Positions 25,312 to 34,493 of a stretch of 64,000 nucleotides of DNA are shown here, piece after piece. The notes beneath the pieces are model-generated. The model did not search any database. It had not been told where the DNA came from and saw nothing but the letters and a program-made list of their open reading frames with translations. A program made the position numbers and the translations under genes. The DNA is from G958295935 sp965224235 (GTDB taxonomy: Bacteria; Chloroflexota; Dehalococcoidia; Lucifugimonadales; Lucifugimonadaceae): assembly GCA_965224235.1 (NCBI GenBank), contig CBDCYP010000002.1, forward strand, positions 682,001-746,000, written 5' to 3'. Numbering within the stretch: position 1 is the first letter of the stretch; each line of letters starts with the position of its first letter.

Positions 25312-25665
25312 CTACCGCCAACCCCTAACCCTCATCTCGATCTCTTGAGCGATGTCGAAGTTGTACCGTGCGGCCAGCTCTTTGTGACCGATGACGTCGA
25401 TGATCGTGCCTATCAGGCAAAACCCTCCGGTAAACAGGAACAAGAACCCCATACCGATCTGGCCGAGGTAGAAGCGTTGTACTCCGGAGACTACTACGAA
25501 CCCAAGGATCGTTAGCAACAGAACGGTGCTCGGGTCTTTCCGTTGAGCGCGATAAGCGGAAGCAAACGTGCTTGCCTGATCGTCGCTCATCCCCCTCGTC
25601 AATTCGCTAATACTGGTCAACTCCTCGCCTGCCAACTCAGGTATCAGATTCACGATGTTGGGCAT
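25312..25665 (-). CDS. TM2-domain membrane protein
   Basis: A cytoplasmic N-terminal segment of about 45 residues is followed by two helices in the TM2 pattern (VLLLTILGFVVVSGVQRFYL, then MGFLFLFTGGFCLIGTIIDVI) with the family sequence RFYLGQIGMG between them. The length is 117-118 residues depending on which of two adjacent ATGs is used. The first ATG overlaps the stop of the upstream DUF2752-like gene. TM2 proteins and DUF2752 proteins often occur together; their function is unknown. Confidence 0.8.
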   Translation of the reverse strand: MPNIVNLIPELAGEELTSISELTRGMSDDQASTFASAYRAQRKDPSTVLLLTILGFVVVSGVQRFYLGQIGMGFLFLFTGGFCLIGTIIDVIGHKELAARYNFDIAQEIEMRVRGWR

Positions 25666-25988
25666 CATGCAGCTCCATTCCTGCGCAGCCGCGCCCTATT
25701 TATCTGCAGGGACACTATGCGATGGACCAGAATGATCACGGTCGGGATTCCAAGCCAGTGCGAATCCAATGAGCGCGAAAATTCGCCTCGGAACAGCCAC
25801 GATATCGAGTGCCCCAATCCGTACCCGGGGCTCTTGATATCGAAGAACCAGCTGGGCCAAAACAGGGTGAAGTGAAATTCGGACTCAGGGTTCGAAAGGC
25901 CGAGGAACAGCAATGCGCACAGCCAGACCAGGGCTTCCGGCTCTACTACGCTCGGAATGTTGAGGGACCAGGAATTCGGCAGAGTCAT
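25665..25988 (-). CDS. DUF2752-like small membrane protein
   Basis: This 107-residue protein has an N-terminal hydrophobic helix (ALVWLCALLFLGL) and the segment SPGYGLGHSISWLFRGEF followed by HWLGIP. It resembles the DUF2752 pattern (CPGCGLTRA, then HGD and NPLG), but the two cysteines of the motif are replaced by Ser and Tyr. It overlaps the TM2 gene by four bases. Family assignment is from the motif only. Confidence 0.55.
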   Translation of the reverse strand: MTLPNSWSLNIPSVVEPEALVWLCALLFLGLSNPESEFHFTLFWPSWFFDIKSPGYGLGHSISWLFRGEFSRSLDSHWLGIPTVIILVHRIVSLQINRARLRRNGAA

Positions 25989-26079
25989 CGGGTGTTACGT
26001 GTGGAGGTCGTTACTTGGCCTACCCTAAACCGTCCGCGCACATCAACACAAACGCGCAAGCACACCGACCCCCTTTTCC

Positions 26080-26361
26080 TCAAGCTCTCTCGATGGCGCA
26101 CCCGAGAGAATACGACCTGATGCGGTCGCGGTACAGTTCGGCCCGTTCCAATGGACATACGATGACCACGGCCGTCCCGTCGTTGTGCGCCTCCAGCATG
26201 ATCCGCACTGCGTCCTCCTGCCCCAATTCGGGCACACTGTTCAGCAGCGCCTGCGCAACGAACGTCATCTCGTTCACGTCGTCGTTGTGCAGAATCACCG
26301 CGTACCGCGGCAGAAACTCGGTGACGCTCTTTTTGGCCTGTTTCGGTTCGGTCGTTGTCAC
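26080..26361 (-). CDS. clpS: ATP-dependent Clp protease adaptor ClpS
   Basis: From the GTG at 26361 the protein has 93 residues, the usual ClpS size; the upstream extension of the frame is not conserved-looking. It contains the N-degron-binding core YAVILHNDDVNEMTFVAQAL and the later EAHNDGTAVVIV block. It should deliver N-end-rule substrates to ClpA/ClpC; no clpA is next to it. The ribosome site is weak. Confidence 0.88.
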   Translation of the reverse strand: MTTTEPKQAKKSVTEFLPRYAVILHNDDVNEMTFVAQALLNSVPELGQEDAVRIMLEAHNDGTAVVIVCPLERAELYRDRIRSYSLGCAIERA

Positions 26362-26552
26362 CCGCAGATTGTAAGCTGCACACACGCAAACAGACGCCCG
26401 CCTTGACACGCCGCGCCCTTCCGAATCAACCTGTATGCCGAGGTGGGCCGAACGACGCTCGGCGGGCGGACGCAACTGGGGAGCGCAAGAATGCTGAAGC
26501 GTGCGTGTGGGCGCTATCCACTTTACTGCGGAACAATTGGGGGACATTGGAA

Positions 26553-27710
26553 ATGAAGATTTCTGACATCAAGACATACCCGGTCCGGGTGGGCAGGCGA
26601 AATCAAATGTTGGTTAAGGTAGAGACCGACGAGGGCATCTACGGATGGGGTGAGGCTGGAGTGTCCTCCCGTGAGAGGGCGGTCGAAAGCGCGGTCCTGC
26701 ACTACAGGGAGTTCCTGATTGGGATGGACCCGATGAGCCGCGGCGGGCTGTGGCAACTCATGTACCGCAGCCAGTACTTCGAAGGCGGGCGAATCCTGAC
26801 CGGCGCCATCTCGTCCATCGACATCGCGCTGCACGACATCGTCGGTAAGAAACTCGGAGTGCCGGTCTACCAGCTTCTTGGCGGTAAACAGCGCGACTAC
26901 GTCCCCTGCTTCGCCACTGCCGGCGCGGATAACGGCGAGGAACTGCTCGAAGAGGTGCGGCTCCTGCGCCGGGAGGGGTGGAAGGCGATCCGAACCACCA
27001 TTCTTCACCCCGACACCTGCGGCGACGACTCCCTTTACGAGCCGCGGGAGTCGATAGCCCTGACCGCCGAGTGGCTCACGAAGATCAGGGAAGACATCGG
27101 CCTTGAGCCCGTTTTTGGCATCGACTACCACCACCGGCTCAGTGTTGCGGAAGCGGCGTCATTCTGCCAGATGATGCCGCCGCACACGCTCGACTTCCTC
27201 GAAGAGCCGATCAGGGATGAAACGCCCGAGGCTTACGAGACGCTGCGGACCATGACGCCCATACCGTTCGCCATCGGCGAGGAGTTTGCGTCGAAGTGGC
27301 AGTTCCTTCCTTATATAGAGCGGGGAATAACTAACTTCGCACGCGTCGACGTATGCAACGTGGGAGGACTCACGGAGGCCATGAAGGTTGCAGGTTGGGC
27401 CGAGGCGCACTACATAGACCTCATGCCTCACAATCCGCTGGGGCCGATCTGCGTCGCCGCAACCGCCCACCTCGCCACGGCCGTGACCAACTTCTCGTGG
27501 CTGGAAATACGGGAGTCGCCGACCGAAAAGCAGGGTTTTTACGACAAGGAGATATTCCCCGTCCAGCCTGAACTCAGGGGGGACAAGGTATTCCTGTCGG
27601 ACGCGCCGGGCCTCGGGATAGAGGTGGATGAAGCCTCGCTAAACGAGCCGTTCAGGTACTCCGAATCGCCCCACGTCCACCGCCGGGACGGCTCAGTCAC
27701 CAACTGGTAA
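26553..27710 (+). CDS. Enolase-superfamily sugar-acid dehydratase (D-galactonate dehydratase-like)
   Basis: This 385-residue protein starts at ATG 26553. The catalytic set fits the galactonate dehydratase group: metal ligands D191, E217 and E243 spaced exactly 26 and 26, with H193 two residues after the first ligand and H293 in MPHNPLGP, 102 residues after D191. The lid domain is the N-terminal 120 residues. It would dehydrate an aldonate to a 2-keto-3-deoxy acid. Enzymes of this family are expanded in SAR202 Chloroflexota, which fits the suggested host. The exact sugar acid is not determined. No sugar transporter is adjacent. Confidence 0.85.
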   Translation: MKISDIKTYPVRVGRRNQMLVKVETDEGIYGWGEAGVSSRERAVESAVLHYREFLIGMDPMSRGGLWQLMYRSQYFEGGRILTGAISSIDIALHDIVGKKLGVPVYQLLGGKQRDYVPCFATAGADNGEELLEEVRLLRREGWKAIRTTILHPDTCGDDSLYEPRESIALTAEWLTKIREDIGLEPVFGIDYHHRLSVAEAASFCQMMPPHTLDFLEEPIRDETPEAYETLRTMTPIPFAIGEEFASKWQFLPYIERGITNFARVDVCNVGGLTEAMKVAGWAEAHYIDLMPHNPLGPICVAATAHLATAVTNFSWLEIRESPTEKQGFYDKEIFPVQPELRGDKVFLSDAPGLGIEVDEASLNEPFRYSESPHVHRRDGSVTNW

Positions 27711-27752
27711 CCCCAAAAGCACAGCCGATGCGCCGGACCTCTGCCCATTCGT

Positions 27753-27902
27753 CTAGGAAACCTCTGAACAACTCCGGGTTCCAATCCGTTCGCCCTGAGC
27801 TTGTCGAAGGGTTCTGGCCTCCTCCCCCACGGTGGGAGGATTCAGGAGGGGGGAACCTCCGCTCTGCCAAGCGCATCAGCGGCTTGTTCAGAGGTTCCCT
27901 AG
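27753..27902. repeat. 150-bp MITE-like element with 19-bp terminal inverted repeats
   Basis: CTAGGAAACCTCTGAACAA at 27753-27771 pairs with 27884-27902 in inverse orientation at 18 of 19 positions. The interior has a second hairpin (CCTCCCCCACGGTGGGAGG) and a segment CGCCCTGAGCTTGTCGAAGG of a kind that recurs in many bacterial intergenic repeats. There is no coding capacity. It sits between the dehydratase gene and fabI. Confidence 0.65.
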
Positions 27903-27962
27903 GTCGCGTACCAGCCTTGCCGTTATAGAACAATCAGCAACCCACAAACCCGGAGCAAACAA

Positions 27963-28739
27963 TTGACCGCGATCGATCTAACCGGAAAAACAGGCGTCAT
28001 ATTCGGTGTGGCGAACCAACGCAGCATCGCGTGGGCAATCGCCAAGGCCCTCGCAGATGCTGGCGCCGATCTGGCGTTTACATACCTGAACGAGCGGCTG
28101 CGAAGCCCCGTGGAAAAGACGGTCGCGGGACTCGGCGACCCACTCCTGATCGAGTGCGATGCCACCAACGACGAGCAGGTCGCCCAGGTGTACGAGGCGG
28201 TCAACGCGCGGCACGGGAGCGTCGACATCGTGATCCACTCGGTCGCATTCGCCGACCGCAAGGACTTGGGCGGCGACTTCTCGGCCTCTGACCTTCAAGG
28301 TTTCAGGACCGCGCTCGAGGTGAGCGCATACACGCTAATACCGATAGTTAGCAAGGCAGTTCCGCACATGGGCGAAGAGGGCGGCTCGGTGGTGGCGTTG
28401 ACGTTCGACGCGGCCAATCGGGTGTACCCCGGATACAACATCATGGGTACGGCCAAGGCGGCGCTCGAAAACGAGGTGCGGCAATTGGCCAACGAGTTCG
28501 GCCCTCGAAACGTGAGGGTGAACGCCGTCTCGGCCGGACCGCTGCCGACGCTCGCCGCACGGTCGATACCAGGCTTCAACCAAATGCGCCGCGCCTACTC
28601 CGAAAGGTCGCCAATGCAACGTAACGTGACGCACGAGGAGGTGGCAAACACCGCCCTGTTCCTGTGTAGCGGTCTGTCCTCCGGAATAACCGGCGCCGTC
28701 ATCCCCGTCGACGCGGGCTACGGCATCATGGGCATCTAA
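27963..28739 (+). CDS. fabI: Enoyl-[acyl-carrier-protein] reductase (NADH), FabI type
   Basis: This 258-residue short-chain dehydrogenase of the FabI class catalyses the last step of each fatty-acid elongation cycle. The FabI-type nucleotide loop is GVANQRSIAWAIA (about 15-27). The active site is Y158-N-I-M-G-T-A-K165, with the Y-x6-K spacing of FabI. The position of the upstream FabI tyrosine appears to be F148. The TTG start at 27963 has GGAG upstream. It stands alone, without other fab genes nearby. Confidence 0.93.
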   Translation: MTAIDLTGKTGVIFGVANQRSIAWAIAKALADAGADLAFTYLNERLRSPVEKTVAGLGDPLLIECDATNDEQVAQVYEAVNARHGSVDIVIHSVAFADRKDLGGDFSASDLQGFRTALEVSAYTLIPIVSKAVPHMGEEGGSVVALTFDAANRVYPGYNIMGTAKAALENEVRQLANEFGPRNVRVNAVSAGPLPTLAARSIPGFNQMRRAYSERSPMQRNVTHEEVANTALFLCSGLSSGITGAVIPVDAGYGIMGI

Positions 28740-28889
28740 CGGCGGAGTGAGGGTGAGCGGCGACCGCATTCAATGCAGTGGACAGAGTATTGGTATCTAC
28801 CCCCTTCGGGAGTATCCGGCTGCATCCCGTTTCACAAAACTGGTTCATTCGCGTCATCCCCGCATAAAACCCCGTCATCCCCGTGAAAA

Positions 28890-29092
28890 GAGACCTTTGC
28901 GTAACTAGCTCCCCAACCAGTGATTCCTCACTCCATGTCACCCTGAGAGCCCCCATGTCACCCTGAGTACCGCTCATGTCACCCCGAGCGAAGCCGAGGG
29001 GTCTGGGTAAGAGGGGCGGGGCATGCCGTCTGGGTGACTTGGATTCTTCTATGTGCTCACATTGACATGTGTCGAGGTTACGCAAAGGACTC
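28890..29092. repeat. About 200-bp non-autonomous element with IS5-like ends
   Basis: GAGACCTTTGCGTAAC at 28890-28905 is mirrored by GTTACGCAAAGGACTC at 29077-29092 (one mismatch over 16). The same end sequence occurs beside the IS5-type transposase relic (TTATGCAAAGGTCTC, 51191-51205) and once alone at about 30969-30981. The interior has three copies of a CATGTCACC(C)TGAG-type unit between about 28930 and 29000. There is no coding sequence. Confidence 0.6.
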
Positions 29093-29290
29093 TGAAAACG
29101 GGAATCCAATCCCCGGCCGTAGGGGTGTCTCTCGTGGGCGCGGGGCATGGGAATCAGGATGTGGCATATATGTATTGCCCGCACCCCAATCGGTCACCGA
29201 CCGGAGTCGCGGAAGACGAATGGTTATCGCTGTCGGGGAAGCCGGGTAGTACCGGTGTCGAGGATGTGGGGTGGCGTCGTCCAGCCCCGC

Positions 29291-30442
29291 TCACGAACGC
29301 CAGGTGGCGGAATGAAGGTCCCCCTCCGGGTCCGCTAATCGCAATAAATGGCTGATCGCAAGCAACCCCACCACCGTTGCGCCGTCGGCCACCACAGCGT
29401 GCGTGGCCCCTCTCGCCAACATCCGCTCCAATGCCCTGACCGCCAGATCGTTCGGCCCCACCATCACCGGGTTCGAATCCATGATCTGCCGGACGACCAG
29501 ACGTCGCCACGCGGCCTCTCCAGCCGACTGAGCAGCAGCCTCGGTAACGATGCCGGTCAGACCTCCGCTGTCCAGCACCGGCGCAGCGGAGCAGTTCAAC
29601 CTGCGGAAGCACTCCGAAACGAGTTCATCAACGGCCAAGTCGGGCCCCACGACGACTGGATTCGGCTGCATAACCGCCCGCACCTGAACGTCTGTCGCGG
29701 AACGCTCAGCCGGACGCCGGCGCGTCTGCCGTACCGCAGAACTGGCGGCGCCAGCCAAAAACCAGCCGATGAAGACGAACCACAGCCCGTTAAATATGTT
29801 GTCGCGGAGAAACATCACGTACAGGCCGTACGCCACTATCCCCCAACCGACGAACTGCCCCGCACGCCCTGCCACGACGGTGGCCAGTTCCATTTTGCCG
29901 GTGGCCTGCCAAACGATGGAGCGGAGTACTCGCCCGCCGTCGAGCGGCAAGCCGGGAAGCAGATTGAACACGCCAACTCCAAGGTTCATCCACCCCAGGT
30001 AAAAGAGCACCGCTTCAAGAGGTTGCGTTTCCCGCGGGTTTACCGGCGCCAACGTCCTCCACGCCATCAACCCCAGGCCCCCGACAATTAGGGACGCGAT
30101 TGGCCCCGCGACGGATATCTGGAACTCATCGCCTGGCCGCTGCGTGTCCGAGCCCAGGTTGCTCACTCCGCCGAAGATGAACAGCGTGATGGATCGAACA
30201 GGTATGCCCTTTGCAAGCGCGACGAAGGAGTGCGCCAACTCATGGGCGAGCACCGACACGAACAGCGCAAATGCTGTTACAGCGCCCACTGCCCAATGAG
30301 TCGCATCGGCCCACTGAGGATACGAGGACGGGTAGACGTTCATTCCCAGAAACATCGTAATGATCACAAACGCGAACAGCCAGGAGAAGTGAATCCCGAT
30401 CTCGATGCCGGCGACCGTGCAGATTACAAACGAACTCTTCAA
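29291..30442 (-). CDS. Site-2 protease family (M50) membrane metalloprotease with CBS pair
   Basis: This is a 383-residue intramembrane zinc protease. The zinc motif HELAH is at residues 67-71 in a membrane helix; the third ligand is in LLPGLPLDGGRVLR, the usual NxxPxxxLDG-like site. Four to six helices span residues 10-235. Two CBS domains follow (about 250-310 and 320-375) and may sense a nucleotide. This fits the SpoIVFB/Rip3-like group. The substrate is unknown, and no anti-sigma factor is next to it. Confidence 0.9.
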   Translation of the reverse strand: MKSSFVICTVAGIEIGIHFSWLFAFVIITMFLGMNVYPSSYPQWADATHWAVGAVTAFALFVSVLAHELAHSFVALAKGIPVRSITLFIFGGVSNLGSDTQRPGDEFQISVAGPIASLIVGGLGLMAWRTLAPVNPRETQPLEAVLFYLGWMNLGVGVFNLLPGLPLDGGRVLRSIVWQATGKMELATVVAGRAGQFVGWGIVAYGLYVMFLRDNIFNGLWFVFIGWFLAGAASSAVRQTRRRPAERSATDVQVRAVMQPNPVVVGPDLAVDELVSECFRRLNCSAAPVLDSGGLTGIVTEAAAQSAGEAAWRRLVVRQIMDSNPVMVGPNDLAVRALERMLARGATHAVVADGATVVGLLAISHLLRLADPEGDLHSATWRS

Positions 30443-31143
30443 TATTCAGGACTTCGGCTGGCGACTTTATAAGGTGGGGACTTGGCCGACTTTTTTTGCT
30501 AACGGTTTAGCGGGACGGCGACCCGCGTTCGAATGCGCCCGGGTTCTCGCAATCGCGTCTGTCTTCATTCTCATCCTAACCCCAACCGGCCCCTCGACGA
30601 ACGTCGTGAAGAAGCCCATTGCTCGCAATTCGCAGCTGCGGGTTTCAAACCCATCTGTTCCAACTAATTCATTTTTGTCGTCCTGTGGACGGACAGGCGC
30701 AGGGCGTCTCTTGTGGGCGTCCGATAGGGCGGGGCGCGGGAGTGCCGCCAGCCGTGGCAGGCTTCGCTCACGGTGACATGGGGTGTTCAGGATATTAAGA
30801 CCAATTCGTTTGTTTGCGCTGCCAAATCAATTGGTAGCGGCAGGTACCAAGAGTGTGTTTCACAAACCTCGGATCTCCGAGGCGGCCATTTTTCATATTT
30901 CGCTTTTCGCCGTTACTCTGAGAATAACGACGTATAACAATCTCGTCGCATGGCGGTCGACACGAAAATACGCAAAGGACCTTTGAAACAGGCTCTTCAA
31001 TCCCGCCTGGCCAGGGAGAGGGAGGGCTATCAGGATGGAAAAAGGCGACGGCGTCCTGCCCGTCCCGTGAATGTAAACTTGGCGGACCGGTCCGGTACGT
31101 AACGCCGGATGAACAAACAACCTCAACGCACGGAGCGGAACTC
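30443..31143. other. 700-bp divergent intergenic region with a repeat remnant
   Basis: The region lies between the divergent M50 protease and purE genes and must hold both promoters. I see no gene or tRNA. It contains GCGTCTCTTGTGGGCG near 30710, similar to GCGCCTCTTGTGGGCGCC near 56590, and a lone IS5-like end (TACGCAAAGGACC) at about 30969. Confidence 0.45.
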
Positions 31144-31641
31144 TTGAGCAATCCGGTGGTAGGCGTGATCATGGGCAGCCGATCCGACCTCGAAACCATG
31201 CAGCACGCCGCCGACGTGCTCGACGAACTCGGGGTTCCCCACGAAGTGCGCATCGTCTCCGCACATCGGACGCCCGATGCCATGTTCGAATACGCACAGT
31301 CCGCCGCCGACAGGGGCCTCAAGGTGATCATCGCCGGAGCAGGAGGCGCGGCCCACCTGCCGGGCATGACAGCAGCAAAGACGTTATTGCCCGTCATTGG
31401 GGTTCCGGTAGAGAGCGCAGCTCTGAACGGCATGGACTCCCTGCTGTCGATCGTGCAGATGCCCCGCGGCGTCCCTGTCGCAACGGTGGCGATCGGACGT
31501 GCCGGCGCCGTAAATGCCGGTCTGTTGGCTGCACAAATAATCGCAACCGCCGAGCCTGATCTACGGGCCAGGCTCGAAGCCCGGCGCCTCGCAGCAGCCG
31601 AAGAGGTCCTCGCCGACAGCGAGGTCAAAAACTCGGGCTGA
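31144..31641 (+). CDS. purE: N5-carboxyaminoimidazole ribonucleotide mutase
   Basis: This 165-residue class I PurE converts N5-CAIR to CAIR in purine synthesis. Signature segments are GVIMGSRSD near the N-terminus, IVSAHRTP (catalytic His) around residue 40, and GAGGAAHLPGM around 66-76. It starts with TTG at 31144 after a GGAG site. The stop overlaps the purK start (TGATG), so the two are coupled. Confidence 0.96.
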   Translation: MSNPVVGVIMGSRSDLETMQHAADVLDELGVPHEVRIVSAHRTPDAMFEYAQSAADRGLKVIIAGAGGAAHLPGMTAAKTLLPVIGVPVESAALNGMDSLLSIVQMPRGVPVATVAIGRAGAVNAGLLAAQIIATAEPDLRARLEARRLAAAEEVLADSEVKNSG

Positions 31642-32816
31642 TGCAGCCGCCCGGACCACTGCCGCCCGGCTCGCGGATCGGCATCATCGGCGGAGGTCAA
31701 CTCGGCCGCATGATAGCCATCGCCGCGGCCCACATGGGATACCGCGTCACCGTTCTGGACCCCGACCCGAATTGCCCGGCGGCGCAGGTGGCCGACGACC
31801 ACATAGCGTCGCCCTACGAAGACCGTGACGCCGCCCGGGAGCTCGGCAACCGGCCCGACGTGGTCACCTACGAGTTCGAAAATGTAGACGCCGCCGCCGC
31901 CGACGCCGCCGCGGAGTTGGCGCCGGTTTGTCCTTCGAGCCAGGTACTGCGCACGTCACAGGACAGAATCCTTGAAAAATCCACTCTCGCCGCCGCCGGA
32001 TTCCCAGTGACGCCGTATCGGCGGGTCGGCAGTTCCGATGAACTCCGGGCCGCCATCGGGGCGGTCGGGCTGCCGGCCGTCCTCAAGACGGCGCGCATGG
32101 GGTACGACGGGAAGGGGCAGGCGGTGATAAAGTCGGCGGCCGGCGCGGATGACGCCTTTGACGGGCTGACGGGATCAGGCGAGTTGATCCTCGAACAATT
32201 AGTTCCGTTCGAAAAAGAACTCTCAGTGATCTGCGCCCGCGACGCACGCGGAAACACCCGATCGTTCCCTTGCGCCGAGAACGTTCACGTAAACGGCATA
32301 CTCGACGTGACGATAGCCCCCGCCCGCGTCAGCGGCGCCATCGCCACGTCAGCAGCGGAACTCGCCGCGGAGATCGCCACACACCTCGACCTCGTCGGCC
32401 TGCTCGCCGTCGAGATGTTCCTGACCAAAGATGGTCGGCTATTGGTCAACGAACTTGCGCCCAGGCCGCACAACTCGGGCCACCACACCATCGAGGCGTG
32501 CCGGACCTCACAGTACGAACAGCTGGTTCGGGCGTTGTGCGGCCTGCCGCTCGGCGACACGTCGATGCCTCATCCGGCGGCGATGGCCAACCTGCTCGGC
32601 GAAGTGTGGCTGGACTCCGGCGGCCAACCCGACTTTGCCGGCGCGCTGTCCCTATCCGGTGTGTCCCTGCACGTCTACGGCAAAGCGGAAGCCCGTCCGG
32701 GCCGCAAAATGGGCCACCTCACCGCCGTTGCAGACAACGTCGAACAAGCCCTCTCCCAGGTCCTCACCGCCCGAAACATCGCCCGCCGCCGGGAGTCCAG
32801 TCAGTACACTGCCTAA
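31641..32816 (+). CDS. purK: 5-(carboxyamino)imidazole ribonucleotide synthase
   Basis: This 391-residue ATP-grasp enzyme makes N5-CAIR from AIR, bicarbonate and ATP. The N-terminal nucleotide-fold start is IGIIGGGQLGRMIA. The ATP-grasp middle has KTARMGYDGKGQ and EQLVPFEKELSV, and the active-site region NELAPRPHNSGHHTIEA is clear. It is coupled to purE. The length is typical. Confidence 0.96.
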   Translation: MQPPGPLPPGSRIGIIGGGQLGRMIAIAAAHMGYRVTVLDPDPNCPAAQVADDHIASPYEDRDAARELGNRPDVVTYEFENVDAAAADAAAELAPVCPSSQVLRTSQDRILEKSTLAAAGFPVTPYRRVGSSDELRAAIGAVGLPAVLKTARMGYDGKGQAVIKSAAGADDAFDGLTGSGELILEQLVPFEKELSVICARDARGNTRSFPCAENVHVNGILDVTIAPARVSGAIATSAAELAAEIATHLDLVGLLAVEMFLTKDGRLLVNELAPRPHNSGHHTIEACRTSQYEQLVRALCGLPLGDTSMPHPAAMANLLGEVWLDSGGQPDFAGALSLSGVSLHVYGKAEARPGRKMGHLTAVADNVEQALSQVLTARNIARRRESSQYTA

Positions 32817-32900
32817 AACCGCGCATCCTGCCGCTGCCGGCAGATCCGTGCACGCGAACGGTTACCGGTACCGGGCAACTATCGAGGACATTTCGCGCAA

Positions 32901-33857
32901 TTAACGCCCCCGGTCCATTGATACTGACGTGAAACCAGCGGTAGGCACAGGAGCGGGGGTGGGCGTGGACGGGATCACGTTGACCGTGATCCCCGATCCT
33001 CCCTCCACCGTTATCGCGTGTTCCCCCAGCATTGCGGTCTCAGGCACGCCGATCTTCCCCCGGCAGTGGTTGGCGTAACACGTCACTGAACCCGCGAGTT
33101 CGCTATCGAAGAAGACGTCAAAAATTCGGCTGTTTTCGATGAACGTACCGGGGGGCACGAAGAGATATCCACCGCTTCCCGAGATCATTACATCGTCTCC
33201 GGGGGATGCAATCTGTGGCTCGATGGAGGTCAGGGTGGGCCAGACGACTGTTGGTGTAGGAATTGGCGATGCGGTGACTGTTGTTGATGTAGGAACTTGG
33301 GATACGGTGACCGATGTTGGTGTGGGAGCTTGGGATACGGTGACGGATGTCGGTGTAGGAACTGGGGATATGGTGACGGATGTTGGTGTAGGAACTTGGG
33401 ATGCGGTGACCGATGTTGGTGTGGGAGCTTGGGATGCGGTGACCGATGTTGGTGTGGGAGCTTGGGATACGGTGACCGATGTTGGTGTGGGAACTTGGGA
33501 TGCGGTGACCGATGTTGGTGTGGGAGCTTGGGATGCGGTGACCGATGTTGGTGTGGGAACTTGGGATGCGGTGACCGATGTTGGCGTAAGAACTGGCGAT
33601 ATGGTGACGGCTGTTGGTGTAGGAACTGGCGATGCGGTGACGACTGTTGGTGTAGGAACCGGCGATGCGGTCACGGTTGGGGTCGGCAGTGGCGCCGATA
33701 TAGTGGGACTCGGCCCTGATGCGGTCTCTTGCACGGGCTTGGGGAGAGGGGCGTCGTCGCAAGCCAAGGACGCCGACATGGTCGGCACGGCCGCAGCCAA
33801 CAGCAGGTTGAAAGCCATTCTCCCAAAGATCCGGGCCACTATCGCGTACACCTGCAC
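32901..33857 (-). CDS. Pro/Thr-rich tandem-repeat surface lipoprotein
   Basis: This 318-residue exported protein has a lipobox-like SLAC at about residues 30-33, followed by some fifteen 11-residue units of the type VTASQVPTPTS (about 60-215) and a C-terminal beta domain that begins like an IPT/TIG fold (PTLTSIEPQIASPGDDVMISG). A second TPTPAPVPT linker is near the end. An ATG at 33818 is an alternative start, but the GTG at 33857 keeps two arginines in the signal n-region. It is probably surface displayed. No function can be assigned. Confidence 0.7.
   Translation of the reverse strand: MQVYAIVARIFGRMAFNLLLAAAVPTMSASLACDDAPLPKPVQETASGPSPTISAPLPTPTVTASPVPTPTVVTASPVPTPTAVTISPVLTPTSVTASQVPTPTSVTASQAPTPTSVTASQVPTPTSVTVSQAPTPTSVTASQAPTPTSVTASQVPTPTSVTISPVPTPTSVTVSQAPTPTSVTVSQVPTSTTVTASPIPTPTVVWPTLTSIEPQIASPGDDVMISGSGGYLFVPPGTFIENSRIFDVFFDSELAGSVTCYANHCRGKIGVPETAMLGEHAITVEGGSGITVNVIPSTPTPAPVPTAGFTSVSMDRGR
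33241..33690. repeat. 33-bp minisatellite inside the repeat lipoprotein gene
   Basis: About fourteen units of 33 bp, with core GATGTTGGTGTGGGAGCTTG on the plus strand, run without frame loss. Neighbouring units differ by few bases, mostly at the AGC/AAC (Ala/Val) position. Unit number is likely to vary between strains. Confidence 0.8.
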
Positions 33858-34106
33858 TTACAGGGATCCCGTTCGAACCACTCCGCTATTTCTCCGAACA
33901 GAGTGTCAAAACTATCCCTGCAATCGTGACGAACGGCCCTAACCATTTCACGCTGAAAAAATGAGCGTGTTTGTGCACGCAATACGCCCCTGCACAGTGT
34001 CAATCGTAGGGCGGCGGTGTGGCGACGCCGGTCCGGGTGGTCAAAACGGACCATCCAAATGTTGGCCGTTGGGGGCCTCCCGCTCCTGCGCTGTGCCTCC
34101 CCGCTA

Positions 34107-34493
34107 TCAGCTTTGCTGAATCAGCTCGATTCGAATGTCGTCCGGCGCCTTGATGAAGGCGATCTTCCGGCCGTCGTCCGTGGCGATAGGCCCGTCGGCC
34201 AGGACGGCGCCAAGCCCTTCGAGGCGTTCGACGGCGGAGTCCATCTCCACCACGTCAAAGCCAAAGTGCTCCAGTCCGTAGTGCGTATCGGCGTCTCCCT
34301 GCCCCATCTGCTCCCCCGTCCTCGCGCTCGAGATGTTGACCCGCATGCCGTCCTCAGAGTCACAGGCGATAAACCGGTCGCCGAAAACGCGCACTGTGTC
34401 GCTAACGATGGTGAACTTGAACGCGTCGACGAACCAATCGGCGAGGGACTTGGGGTCAGGTGACTTCAGGTGAATGTGGTTGATTCGGAACAT
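34107..34493 (-). CDS. VOC/glyoxalase superfamily protein
   Basis: This 128-residue single VOC module starts INHIHLKSPDPKSLADWF and ends with a second beta-alpha-beta unit (GLEHFGFDVVEMDSAVERLE, then GRKIAFIKAPDDIRIELIQ). His in NHIHL, His in EHFGF and Glu in IELIQ are the likely metal ligands. It may be a lyase, dioxygenase-like or resistance protein; the substrate is unknown. It stands alone. Confidence 0.8.
   Translation of the reverse strand: MFRINHIHLKSPDPKSLADWFVDAFKFTIVSDTVRVFGDRFIACDSEDGMRVNISSARTGEQMGQGDADTHYGLEHFGFDVVEMDSAVERLEGLGAVLADGPIATDDGRKIAFIKAPDDIRIELIQQS

Noticed and set aside
26362..26547. Longer ClpS start (155 residues)
   Set aside because: The added N-terminus is Cys/Arg-rich and unlike ClpS; the GTG at 26361 gives the usual length.
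30600..30680. A tRNA-like stretch (GGGTTTCAAACCC)
   Set aside because: The T-arm-like part has no matching acceptor, D or anticodon arms on either strand.
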